The notes under the pieces were generated by a model, which saw only the letters and a program-made list of their open reading frames with translations, was not told the DNA's origin and ran no database searches. A stretch of 21,784 bases of DNA from Bacillota bacterium (GTDB taxonomy: Bacteria; Bacillota; Bacilli; Alicyclobacillales; SLC66). The position numbers and the translations under genes were made by a program. The number at the start of each line of letters is the position of its first letter. Position 1 is the stretch's first letter. The stretch is from contig JAKACU010000027.1 in the NCBI GenBank assembly GCA_021821185.1, forward strand, positions 1 through 21,784, written 5' to 3'. This document shows, piece by piece, positions 15,026-21,784 of this stretch.

Positions 15026-16309
15026 TCAGAGACCCAATTCTTTTTCGGTTTTACGTAATTTATGTGGGACAATACGTGCTTCAGTGCCTTCTATCCCCGG
15101 ATGATAAAAGACTTGATCTTGTAAAGCCTCTGGCAAATAGGTTTGCTTTACATAATGATGTGGATAATCATGCGGATACAAGTATTTCGCATCCTGATCA
15201 CCCAATCGTGGGAAGTGTCGATCACGCAAATAAGCAGGTACTGGCTCATGTGGATATCTGGTTACGACATCAGTTGCACTTTGTAAAGCCAAGACGACAC
15301 TGTTGGATTTTGGAGCCTCACATACGAAAATAATCGCCTGAGCAATCGGTATTCTCGCTTCAGGCATGCCAACCATATCTAACACCTGCATCGCTGAAAC
15401 AGCTTGTACCATAGCTTGCGGGCTTGCAAGCCCCACATCTTCACTTGCATGGACAATAAGACGTCGAACAGGTATCCGAGGATCGACGCCAGCTTCAGTC
15501 ATTCGCAAAAACCAATACAAAGCGGCATCACTGTCACTACCACGTAACGATTTACCGAATGCGCTCAACAAATCATACAACGACGATTCATCAACAAAAG
15601 CTGTAGCCTGCATTGCTTTTGCAACGTGTTTCGCTTCAATGAGTTGGTCGCCGTGAGATAAAGCGTACATTGCACTCCACTCAAGACCGAGCATGGCCTT
15701 TCGCAAGTCACCGCCAGAGCGTGTGATTAACAAATCAAAAGCTTCTTTCGATACACTGTCCAAAGACAAACTTAGACCATGTTTTTCATCGATCAATGCA
15801 CGCTCTAGTCCCATTTTGATCTGATCGTGCGTTAACGATAATAACTCACAAATTTGCAAACGGCTTTGTAACGCCGGCGTCAGGCAGATATGCGGGTTTT
15901 GTGTTGTACTACCAATAAAAATGACGGTACCCTGCTCAATGGCAGGCAGCAAACTATCTTGTTGCGCCTTAGAAAAGCGATGAATTTCGTCAACAAAAAG
16001 GACTGTAGATACACCATAGAAATTTCGTTCCTCTTGCGCCTGTACAAATGCTTCGCGCAGTTCCTTAACACCCGAAGTGACAGCAGAAAGCTCAATAAAG
16101 CGAGCCTTTGCGACACTCGACAAGAGTTTTGCAAGCGTTGTTTTTCCCGTACCAGGAGGCCCCCATAGCACTAACGAAACGAGACGATGCGCATCGATTA
16201 AGTTGCGTAGTAACCCACCGTCACCCACCAAATGCTGCTGTCCTACATAATCCTCAAGTGTCTGCGGTCGCATTCGTTCTGGCAGGGGGATACTTCCCCA
16301 GTCTTCCAT
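15026..16309 (-). CDS. rarA: Replication-associated recombination protein A (RarA/MgsA), AAA+ ATPase
   Basis: Clamp-loader-like AAA+ ATPase acting at stalled replication forks, conserved from bacteria to yeast Mgs1 and human WRNIP1. Seen: PLPERMRPQTLEDYVGQ, Walker A GPPGTGKTT at 50-58, Walker B FVDEIHRF at 105-112, sensor 1 GSTTQNPH at 133-140, GGDLRKAMLGLE sensor 2, and the C-terminal tetramer domain with HASEDVGLA and YPHDYPHHYVKQTYLP. Length of 427 residues is normal. ATG follows GAGGG at 11 bases. It is last in the hisS operon, 17 bases after ltaE. B. subtilis yrvN occupies the same place. Confidence 0.96.
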   Translation of the reverse strand: MEDWGSIPLPERMRPQTLEDYVGQQHLVGDGGLLRNLIDAHRLVSLVLWGPPGTGKTTLAKLLSSVAKARFIELSAVTSGVKELREAFVQAQEERNFYGVSTVLFVDEIHRFSKAQQDSLLPAIEQGTVIFIGSTTQNPHICLTPALQSRLQICELLSLTHDQIKMGLERALIDEKHGLSLSLDSVSKEAFDLLITRSGGDLRKAMLGLEWSAMYALSHGDQLIEAKHVAKAMQATAFVDESSLYDLLSAFGKSLRGSDSDAALYWFLRMTEAGVDPRIPVRRLIVHASEDVGLASPQAMVQAVSAMQVLDMVGMPEARIPIAQAIIFVCEAPKSNSVVLALQSATDVVTRYPHEPVPAYLRDRHFPRLGDQDAKYLYPHDYPHHYVKQTYLPEALQDQVFYHPGIEGTEARIVPHKLRKTEKELGL

Positions 16310-16326
16310 GTCTTGATCGTCCCTCT

Positions 16327-17370
16327 TTACGCGATCTGCTTGTGCGATTGCACTACTTGATAAATCACCATGATGGCCCGCTCAATATCGTCATCCTCGA
16401 TGCCTAAATGTGTCACAAATCGAATCAGTCCATCACCGAAATTAGATGCAAGAACGCCTTCCTTTGCTAGATCATGCAAAAATTCATCCGGAGAACAACG
16501 CAATTTCGTGATATTTGCAATCACGATGTTGGTTTCTACATGATCAAGGTCTATAACTACATCAGGCATTTGCGACAGCGCAAGAGCCAGACTCTTGGCA
16601 CGATCATGATCATCTTGTAACCGATCCACCATTTGTGTAAGAGCGATCAACCCGGGCGCTGCCAGTACACCAACCTGGCGCATTCCCCCACCTAGCGCCT
16701 TTCTCCATTTGCGCGCTCTATGGATAAAATCACGTGACCCCGCGAGGATTGATCCAATCGGTGCTGACAATCCTTTTGACAGACATACTTGCACACTGTC
16801 GGCACGGTTTGCAAATTCAGCAACAGGTTGACCCGTGGCGATAGATGCATGGAATAAACGCGCACCATCTAAGTGGATGGCTATCTTCCTTTCCCTTGCA
16901 ATCGTCCGAATCTCATCCATGTAAGCCAGGGGTAAGACAGCTCCTCCAGCGCGATTATGCGTATTTTCAAGACAGATCAGTGACGTCTGTGGAAAATGGA
17001 TGTCATCATTGCGGATCGCTTGTAACACATCATCAGGGCGCATTTGTCCGTGGACACCAGCCACGGTGCGCACCTGAACACCTGCCAAAGCAGCCATCGC
17101 CCCAACTTCATAAAAATAAATATGCGCTTGCGATTCGACGATAACCTCTTGTGAGGGTCGCGTGTGCGTCAAAACTGCCACCTGATTGCCTTGCGTCCCG
17201 CTTGTTACAAACAGCGCAGCCTCTTTTCCAAAAAGTTGAGCAGCTGTCTCTTCTAACGCAATCACCGTCTTATCTTCACCATAGACATCATCGCCGACTT
17301 CTGCATTAGCCATGGCTGCGCGCATAGCAGGCGTAGGCTTAGTCACCGTGTCACTGCGCAAATCGATCAT
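16327..17370 (-). CDS. ltaE: Low-specificity L-threonine aldolase
   Basis: PLP enzyme that splits L-threonine or L-allo-threonine to glycine and acetaldehyde. Seen: IDLRSDTVTKPTPAMRAAM at the N-terminus, VGDDVYGED, the cofactor-stacking H83 in ESQAHIYFYE, LENTHNRAGG, D168 and R171 in HLDGARL, and the PLP lysine K199 in CLSKGLSAPIGS. Length of 347 residues is normal. ATG has AAAGGG at eight bases. It lies 33 bases after aspS, with no terminator between, so it is read from the hisS T-box. B. subtilis has tcdA (yrvM) at this position instead. Possible use: glycine supply from threonine; this is inferred from the family. Confidence 0.94.
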   Translation of the reverse strand: MIDLRSDTVTKPTPAMRAAMANAEVGDDVYGEDKTVIALEETAAQLFGKEAALFVTSGTQGNQVAVLTHTRPSQEVIVESQAHIYFYEVGAMAALAGVQVRTVAGVHGQMRPDDVLQAIRNDDIHFPQTSLICLENTHNRAGGAVLPLAYMDEIRTIARERKIAIHLDGARLFHASIATGQPVAEFANRADSVQVCLSKGLSAPIGSILAGSRDFIHRARKWRKALGGGMRQVGVLAAPGLIALTQMVDRLQDDHDRAKSLALALSQMPDVVIDLDHVETNIVIANITKLRCSPDEFLHDLAKEGVLASNFGDGLIRFVTHLGIEDDDIERAIMVIYQVVQSHKQIA

Positions 17371-17403
17371 AAAAACATCCCTTTATACCAATGTCCAACA
17401 GGC

Positions 17404-19176
17404 TTATTTCGTTTTTTCAACGACCTGTGGCAGTAGATGAAGCACATCCCATTGTGCTTGCGACACGCTTGAAGGAGCGTCCGTCATCTGACAAGTCCCA
17501 CTCGCCGTTTTCGGGAACGCAATCACTTCACGCAAGGAAGATTGTTTGGCCATAATCATGATGATACGATCAAGCCCTAAAGCAATCCCGCCATGCGGAG
17601 GTGTGCCATATTCAAATGCTTCAAGCAAAAAGCCAAACTTCTCTTTAGCCTCTTCCTGACTAAAACCAAGTTTTGAAAAAATCAATTCTTGCACAGGACG
17701 CTGATAGATCCTCATCGATCCTCCGCCAATTTCAAAACCGTTTAAAACCATGTCGTATGCCTGAGCCTTTACCGCCTCCGGATCACTGTCAAGAAGTGGA
17801 ATGTCTTCCTCAACAGGCATCGTAAAAGGATGGTGTTCCGATACATATCTTTTCTCCTCCTCATCATAAGACAAAAGAGGGAAATCAGTCACCCACAAAA
17901 ACGACAGTTTATTTTCTTCGATCAGGTTAAGCACTTTACCGAAATGACTGCGAAGGGCGCCCAGAGCATCTGCGACAACTTTCTTTTTATCGGCCACAAA
18001 AAGTACCAAATCCCCCGGCTTTGCGCCCGTAGTCTGTACGATCGCTTGCAACTCGTCATCGGTGAAAAACTTCGTGATCGACGAGCGAAGCCCCGTTTGT
18101 TCTACAATCATCCACGCTAGACCTTTTGCCCTAAAGCGAGCAGCGATTTTCGAAAGATCATCGATGTCTTTGCGACTGTAGCTGCCACATCCCGGTGCGA
18201 CGATCGCTTTTACCTGTCCACCTGCTGCAATGACATCCGCAAATACTTTGAATGACGCATTTTTCACCGCATCAGACAAATCAACAAGTTCTAATCCGAA
18301 GCGCAAATCAGGCTTGTCCGAACCATAACGCCCCATGGCTTCGTCATAGGTCATGTGTGTGAATGGCAATGCTATATCGATATTCATCGTCTTTTTAAAA
18401 ACATCAGCAATCATCTTTTCCATCATGTCTTGCAGTTCTTCTTTACTTAAAAACGACGTTTCGATATCGACCTGCGTAAATTCAGGTTGCCTATCCGCAC
18501 GCAAATCTTCATCACGGAAACAACGCACGATTTGAAAGTACTTTTCATATCCAGCTACCATCAGCAATTGTTTAAACAGCTGTGGTGATTGTGGTAACGC
18601 ATAAAATTCCGAAGGGTGCAGGCGAGAAGGTACAAGATAATCGCGCGCACCTTCAGGCGTGCTTTTTGTTAGCATTGGTGTCTCGATTTCCAAGAAACCT
18701 TTTTCATCCAAATAATCGCGAAACACTTTTGTTACGTTGTGGCGTAGCATAAACGTTTGTTGCATAACAGGACGACGCAAATCTAAATACCGATAACGAA
18801 GGCGCACGGATTCATCGACGTCCACATCATCTTCAATGGCAAACGGCGGTGTTTTTGCCGCATTAAAAATCACCAATTCATCCACAGTCACTTCGACTTG
18901 ACCCGTTAGGAGTTTTGGATTAATCGCTTCCTTGTCTCGCAAGATCACTGTTCCTGTACAACGAATGACATATTCACTACGCAAGCGATCGGCAAGCTGT
19001 AATGCCTCATTATTAACATCACTGCGAAAAACCAATTGTACAATGCCGCTTCGATCACGCAAATCAACAAAAATAACGCCACCCAAATCACGTCGACGTT
19101 GCACCCATCCTGATAGGGTCACCACTTGCCCTGCATTTTCGCTACGCAATTGTCCAGCATGATGTGTCCGGTTCAC
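17404..19176 (-). CDS. aspS: Aspartyl-tRNA synthetase
   Basis: Class IIb enzyme charging tRNA-Asp. Seen: the N-terminal OB-fold ([23 protein letters not shown]), motif 1 around [36 protein letters not shown], motif 2 [19 protein letters not shown], the bacterial GAD insertion (about 290-420), and motif 3 [13 protein letters not shown] followed by REVIAFPKT. Length of 590 residues is that of the bacterial type. Residue 31 is Leu; a His here has been tied to non-discriminating enzymes, so this hints at a discriminating one, but one position does not decide it. The GTG start overlaps the hisS stop (GTGA), with AAAGGCGG upstream. Confidence 0.97.
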   Translation of the reverse strand: MNRTHHAGQLRSENAGQVVTLSGWVQRRRDLGGVIFVDLRDRSGIVQLVFRSDVNNEALQLADRLRSEYVIRCTGTVILRDKEAINPKLLTGQVEVTVDELVIFNAAKTPPFAIEDDVDVDESVRLRYRYLDLRRPVMQQTFMLRHNVTKVFRDYLDEKGFLEIETPMLTKSTPEGARDYLVPSRLHPSEFYALPQSPQLFKQLLMVAGYEKYFQIVRCFRDEDLRADRQPEFTQVDIETSFLSKEELQDMMEKMIADVFKKTMNIDIALPFTHMTYDEAMGRYGSDKPDLRFGLELVDLSDAVKNASFKVFADVIAAGGQVKAIVAPGCGSYSRKDIDDLSKIAARFRAKGLAWMIVEQTGLRSSITKFFTDDELQAIVQTTGAKPGDLVLFVADKKKVVADALGALRSHFGKVLNLIEENKLSFLWVTDFPLLSYDEEEKRYVSEHHPFTMPVEEDIPLLDSDPEAVKAQAYDMVLNGFEIGGGSMRIYQRPVQELIFSKLGFSQEEAKEKFGFLLEAFEYGTPPHGGIALGLDRIIMIMAKQSSLREVIAFPKTASGTCQMTDAPSSVSQAQWDVLHLLPQVVEKTK

Positions 19177-20450
19177 TGTTGTTCCGCCTTTCTCAATATA
19201 CCCTGTAAGTAGAATGGAATTTGTTCAATGGATACCATTTGTTGCGTCTTTTCGAACAAATCGCGAATCGTAAATGCACCTTGCGCGAGCTCATCATCAC
19301 CGATAACGATAGCCGCTTTGGCATGTAAGCGATCCGCGGTTTTCATCTGTGCCTTGACACCTCTAGATGTGTAATCGGTATCGACTTTGATGTGCTGATC
19401 CCTAAGACTTTGTAGCAAAGTGACCGTTGCCATCTTAGCTTCATCACCCATGGCCACGATATAAACATCCACTTCATCCTGCACAACATCATCAAGTCCA
19501 GCCGCTTTACGTGATAAAAGCAGGCGTTCGATACCCCCCGCAAAACCAATGCCAGGTACTTCAGGTCCACCTAACATATTGATTAACCCGTTATAGCGAC
19601 CGCCACCCAAAATCGTGCTTTTTGCTCCGATGCGTGCATCAATAAATTCAAAAGCAGTTTTCGTGTAATAATCTAACCCGCGCACCAGCCGTGGATTAAC
19701 CTCATAAGCCAAGTGCAATGCGTCTAAACTACGCAGGAGTTCTGTGAAATGACTCTTACAGTCGTCACACAGATAATCAAGCAAAAGCGGGCTCGATTTC
19801 ACAGCCGGATGGTCTGCATCTTTTTTACAGTCCAAAATTCGCAAAGGATTTTTGGTTAACCGTCCCTGGCAATCATCGCATAGTTGATCCTTAACAGGCG
19901 TCAGATGCGCAATCAGTGCTTCTTTATGCCGTGCGCGACAAGTCGGACAACCGACCGAATTGATCTCTAGGTGCGCATCTGCGCCTACGGATCGCAAGTA
20001 ACGGTAAGCAAGTTCGATGACTTCCGCGTCGACTCGAGGATCATCGGAACCGATGACTTCAACACCGTATTGGTGCAATTGTCGAAAGCGTCCTGCTTGT
20101 GGCGCCTCATAACGAAACATAGGGCCGATATAAAACAACTTCGCAGGCAGTGGGCCCCCATACATTTTTGCTTCTACAAAAGCGCGCACCACGCCGGCTG
20201 TACCCTCTGGGCGCAACGTAATGGATCGATCAGCGCGATCTTTAAACGTATACATCTCTTTTTGCACAATATCGGTGGTATCCCCGACACCGCGTTCGAA
20301 AACTTCGGTATGCTCAAAAATCGGCGTACGAATCTCATGAAAATGATACAAAGAAAATTGTTTTCTAGCTTCTTGCTCCACTGTGAGCCATTGTGGAATC
20401 TGATCAGGCAAGATATCCGCCGTACCGCGCGGTTTACTAAACTCCGCCAT
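19173..20450 (-). CDS. hisS: Histidyl-tRNA synthetase
   Basis: Class II enzyme charging tRNA-His. Seen, numbering from 20450: [11 protein letters not shown] at 6-16, [20 protein letters not shown] at 41-60, [14 protein letters not shown] at 78-91, motif 2 [20 protein letters not shown] at 112-131, the HisA block [13 protein letters not shown] at 257-269, GGGRYNGL at 282-289 and motif 3 [10 protein letters not shown]. Cys pairs C168/C171, C191/C194 and C228/C231 form the metal-site-like insertion common in Firmicutes. The open frame extends to 20555, but those 35 codons are the T-box antiterminator and terminator; ATG at 20450 follows AGAGGA at seven bases. Length is 425 residues. Confidence 0.97.
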   Translation of the reverse strand: MAEFSKPRGTADILPDQIPQWLTVEQEARKQFSLYHFHEIRTPIFEHTEVFERGVGDTTDIVQKEMYTFKDRADRSITLRPEGTAGVVRAFVEAKMYGGPLPAKLFYIGPMFRYEAPQAGRFRQLHQYGVEVIGSDDPRVDAEVIELAYRYLRSVGADAHLEINSVGCPTCRARHKEALIAHLTPVKDQLCDDCQGRLTKNPLRILDCKKDADHPAVKSSPLLLDYLCDDCKSHFTELLRSLDALHLAYEVNPRLVRGLDYYTKTAFEFIDARIGAKSTILGGGRYNGLINMLGGPEVPGIGFAGGIERLLLSRKAAGLDDVVQDEVDVYIVAMGDEAKMATVTLLQSLRDQHIKVDTDYTSRGVKAQMKTADRLHAKAAIVIGDDELAQGAFTIRDLFEKTQQMVSIEQIPFYLQGILRKAEQQ

Positions 20451-20490
20451 AACGTTTCCTCTTTTCTCATTCATCGAAAGAATGCTATGC

Positions 20491-20528
20491 AAAAAGGCAC
20501 CCTTCGTCCTTGAGGGACGAACGATGCC
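20491..20528 (-). terminator. T-box intrinsic terminator before hisS
   Basis: 14-pair stem with one G-G mismatch (5' arm begins GGCATCGT, 3' arm ends GGGTGCC), loop CTCAA, then TTTTT at 20491-20495. Its 5' arm includes CGTCC, needed for the antiterminator, so the two structures exclude each other. Confidence 0.93.
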
Positions 20529-20764
20529 ATGATCGATCGCGGTGCCACCCTGCATTCGCTATATGCCAAAATAAGTCTGAGCACATAGCCTCTTATCATG
20601 ATAACGGAAATAACCGGTCGCTACTTTTGCACGTTTGCTTCATAGGACGTCTCACAGGTGTCTTTCCTGTACGAACACGTAAGGGGGCTTGCAGCCGGAG
20701 ACCCGCCTCTCTCTGCGCGCATTACAAACAGTACTCTCCTGATCACAGACACATATGGAATTTA
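20491..20764 (-). promoter_or_regulatory. T-box leader controlling hisS-aspS-ltaE-rarA
   Basis: tRNA-sensing leader: an uncharged tRNA reads the specifier codon and its CCA end binds the antiterminator bulge, allowing read-through. Seen: the T-box sequence AGGGTGGCACCGCG at 20538-20551, with the antiterminator partner CGTCCCT at 20513-20519, then the terminator. Stem I is clear: GTCT/AGAC basal helix and an offset K-turn-like bulge, helix CAGG/CCTG, specifier loop with 5' strand AGAGTA (20732-20737) and 3' strand GAAAGACA, helix CTGT/ACAG, and above it AATGCG/CGTGTT. The specifier is GAC (Asp) at 20660-20662 if the usual single purine after the codon is kept. CAC (His) overlaps it by one base. 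Stems II and III were not resolved by eye. Confidence 0.95.
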
Positions 20765-20770
20765 GATGTT

Positions 20771-20799
20771 ATAGTAACGATTGCCATGGTGCATGTCAA
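20771..20799 (-). promoter_or_regulatory. Promoter of the hisS T-box operon
   Basis: TTGACA at 20794-20799, 17-base spacer, TACTAT at 20771-20776. Predicted start near 20764. The -35 contains the hemZ TGA stop codon. Confidence 0.88.
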
Positions 20800-21784
20800 G
20801 CTTTGTATTTAAGAACGGAACGCAATAATTTCTCTTTTTTGGCAATCACCTGATCAATCGTTGCCACGTATGCAGAAGGTTCACGCGGATTCTGATGTGA
20901 TGTGATTTTACGCGAATCCGGCATCACCCATTTGCTCGCGGAACCACCGCCAATGCCAACAATCGTTTGCGCTTCTTCGATGATACAGATATTATAAATG
21001 CCCTCTTTACCAGGCATTGAGTATCCGATATTCTCTAAGTTCGCCAAAATATCTTTTTGGCGGTATAGATAATATGGTTCGAACCCCGCATGTCGCACTT
21101 CCCGATCAGCATGTTGCATCATGGCCTTGATCGTGTCATCGTCGGCCACCGCAAAACGATCACGTTCACGATTGACAACCGACGTTCTTTTGTACGAGAG
21201 CGTGTGTAACGTAACCGCATCAGGTTGCAAGGCAAGTGTTTGCGAAACAGAATCGATAACATTAGACAAATCTTCCCCAGGCAGACCCAAAATCAAATCC
21301 ATGTTGATGTTGTCAAATCCTTCATCTCGACACAAAGTAAATCGTTGTGGCACAATGCCTGATCGATGACCTCGACCAATCCTTTGTAGTGTATCGTCGT
21401 GAAACGATTGTGGATTGACGCTGATCCGATTCACGCCAAAACTGCGCATGACACGAACACGATCTTTCGTTATCGTATCCGCTCGACCTGCTTCCACAGA
21501 TAATTCTCGCCAGGACCCACTAGAAGGGATGTAGCGGTAAATCGCTTCAAGCATATGGCCCAATTCCGCAGCTTGCAGACTCGTCGGTGTCCCTCCGCCG
21601 ATGTACACAGAGGTCACGCGCACACCGAACTCACGCAGGATATCACCCATAGCTTTCATTTCCTGAATCATGGCCGCTAAAAAGCCTTGCGCATACCGTG
21701 CTTTATCCACCATGGAATACGCCGGAAATGTACAATAAGCACAATGCGTCGGGCAAAAGGGTATGCCTACATAAACACTGACTT
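20796..21784 (-). CDS. hemZ: Oxygen-independent coproporphyrinogen III oxidase-like radical SAM protein HemZ (5' end cut by window)
   Basis: Radical SAM enzyme of the HemN/HemZ group, decarboxylating coproporphyrinogen III to protoporphyrinogen IX without oxygen in haem synthesis, or a close relative. The frame is open to the window edge: the first Met at 21713 is internal, and upstream codons encode YVGIPFCPTHCAYCTFPAYS, with the 4Fe-4S CxxxCxxC motif at 21732-21755. Then come TSVYIGGGTPTSL, SVEAGRADTIT, GVNRISVNPQSFHDDTLQRIGRGH and MDLILGLPGE, the HemN-type order, and a C-terminal YYLYRQKDILANLENIGY. The TFPAY after the cysteines and the GYS-like C-terminal region favour HemZ over HemN. HemZ proteins carry a long N-terminal region, expected beyond the window. 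Confidence 0.92.
   Translation of the reverse strand, partial: VSVYVGIPFCPTHCAYCTFPAYSMVDKARYAQGFLAAMIQEMKAMGDILREFGVRVTSVYIGGGTPTSLQAAELGHMLEAIYRYIPSSGSWRELSVEAGRADTITKDRVRVMRSFGVNRISVNPQSFHDDTLQRIGRGHRSGIVPQRFTLCRDEGFDNINMDLILGLPGEDLSNVIDSVSQTLALQPDAVTLHTLSYKRTSVVNRERDRFAVADDDTIKAMMQHADREVRHAGFEPYYLYRQKDILANLENIGYSMPGKEGIYNICIIEEAQTIVGIGGGSASKWVMPDSRKITSHQNPREPSAYVATIDQVIAKKEKLLRSVLKYKA

Noticed and set aside
17378..17395. Extended -10 (TGG-TATAAA) as a promoter for ltaE
   Set aside because: The predicted start would fall within or after the ltaE ribosome-binding site, and no -35 is visible.
17371..17403. 6S RNA after aspS, as in B. subtilis
   Set aside because: Only 33 bases separate aspS from ltaE, so no 6S RNA can lie there.
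20529..20795. A leader peptide or attenuator ORF before hisS
   Set aside because: The conserved T-box core, the Stem I specifier loop and the competing terminator explain the region fully.
1..21784. Mobile element, prophage, CRISPR array or defence island
   Set aside because: No transposase, integrase, long direct repeats or spaced repeat arrays were seen; the genes are almost all conserved Bacilli housekeeping genes.

Overview
The window is a chromosomal housekeeping segment from a low-to-mid GC, endospore-forming member of the Bacilli. The evidence is an intact pro-sigma-K gene, a CymR/IscS pair, a T-box in front of hisS-aspS, and blocks that match Bacillus subtilis gene order: yqeG-yqeH-aroE-yhbY-nadD-yqeK-rsfS-yqeM, alaS-ireB-yqgF-DUF1292-mltG, and hisS-aspS ... 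rarA-cymR-iscS. The fusion of these blocks, and the inserted genes, suggest a lineage outside Bacillus proper. A relative of Alicyclobacillaceae is a guess from style only. I see no mobile element, phage gene, CRISPR array or defence locus.

Layout: only mntR at the left edge (cut at its 5' end) is on the plus strand. Everything else is transcribed right to left. Reading in that direction: hemZ (cut at the window end, with its radical-SAM cysteines still inside); a promoter and T-box leader; hisS-aspS-ltaE-rarA; an extended -10 promoter and cymR-iscS-zinc-ribbon protein with a terminator; a stand-alone tRNA-Ile(GAU) with promoter and terminator; a small membrane protein and an AI-2E-family permease; a stand-alone 5S rRNA gene with promoter and terminator; alaS-ireB-yqgF-DUF1292-mltG; sigK; and yqeG through yqeM, whose 3' end overlaps that of mntR.

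Themes: translation supply (three aminoacyl-tRNA synthetases, one tRNA, 5S rRNA), ribosome assembly and silencing (YqeH, YhbY, RsfS, YqgF), cysteine and sulfur control (CymR, IscS), NAD and shikimate synthesis (NadD, AroE), haem synthesis (HemZ), cell-wall processing (MltG) and mother-cell sporulation control (SigK). Many joins are 1-4 base stop/start overlaps, indicating translational coupling. Several starts were moved from the longest reading frame using ribosome-binding sites, promoters or terminators: yhbY, aroE, yqeG, sigK, alaS, the small membrane protein, cymR and hisS.

No new multi-gene system is evident. The points worth a second look are RNA-centred: a monocistronic 5S rRNA gene outside an rrn operon, a T-box specifier loop in which Asp (GAC) and His (CAC) codons overlap, an 11-bp palindrome at the permease 5' end, and two uncharacterised small proteins in otherwise conserved neighbourhoods.
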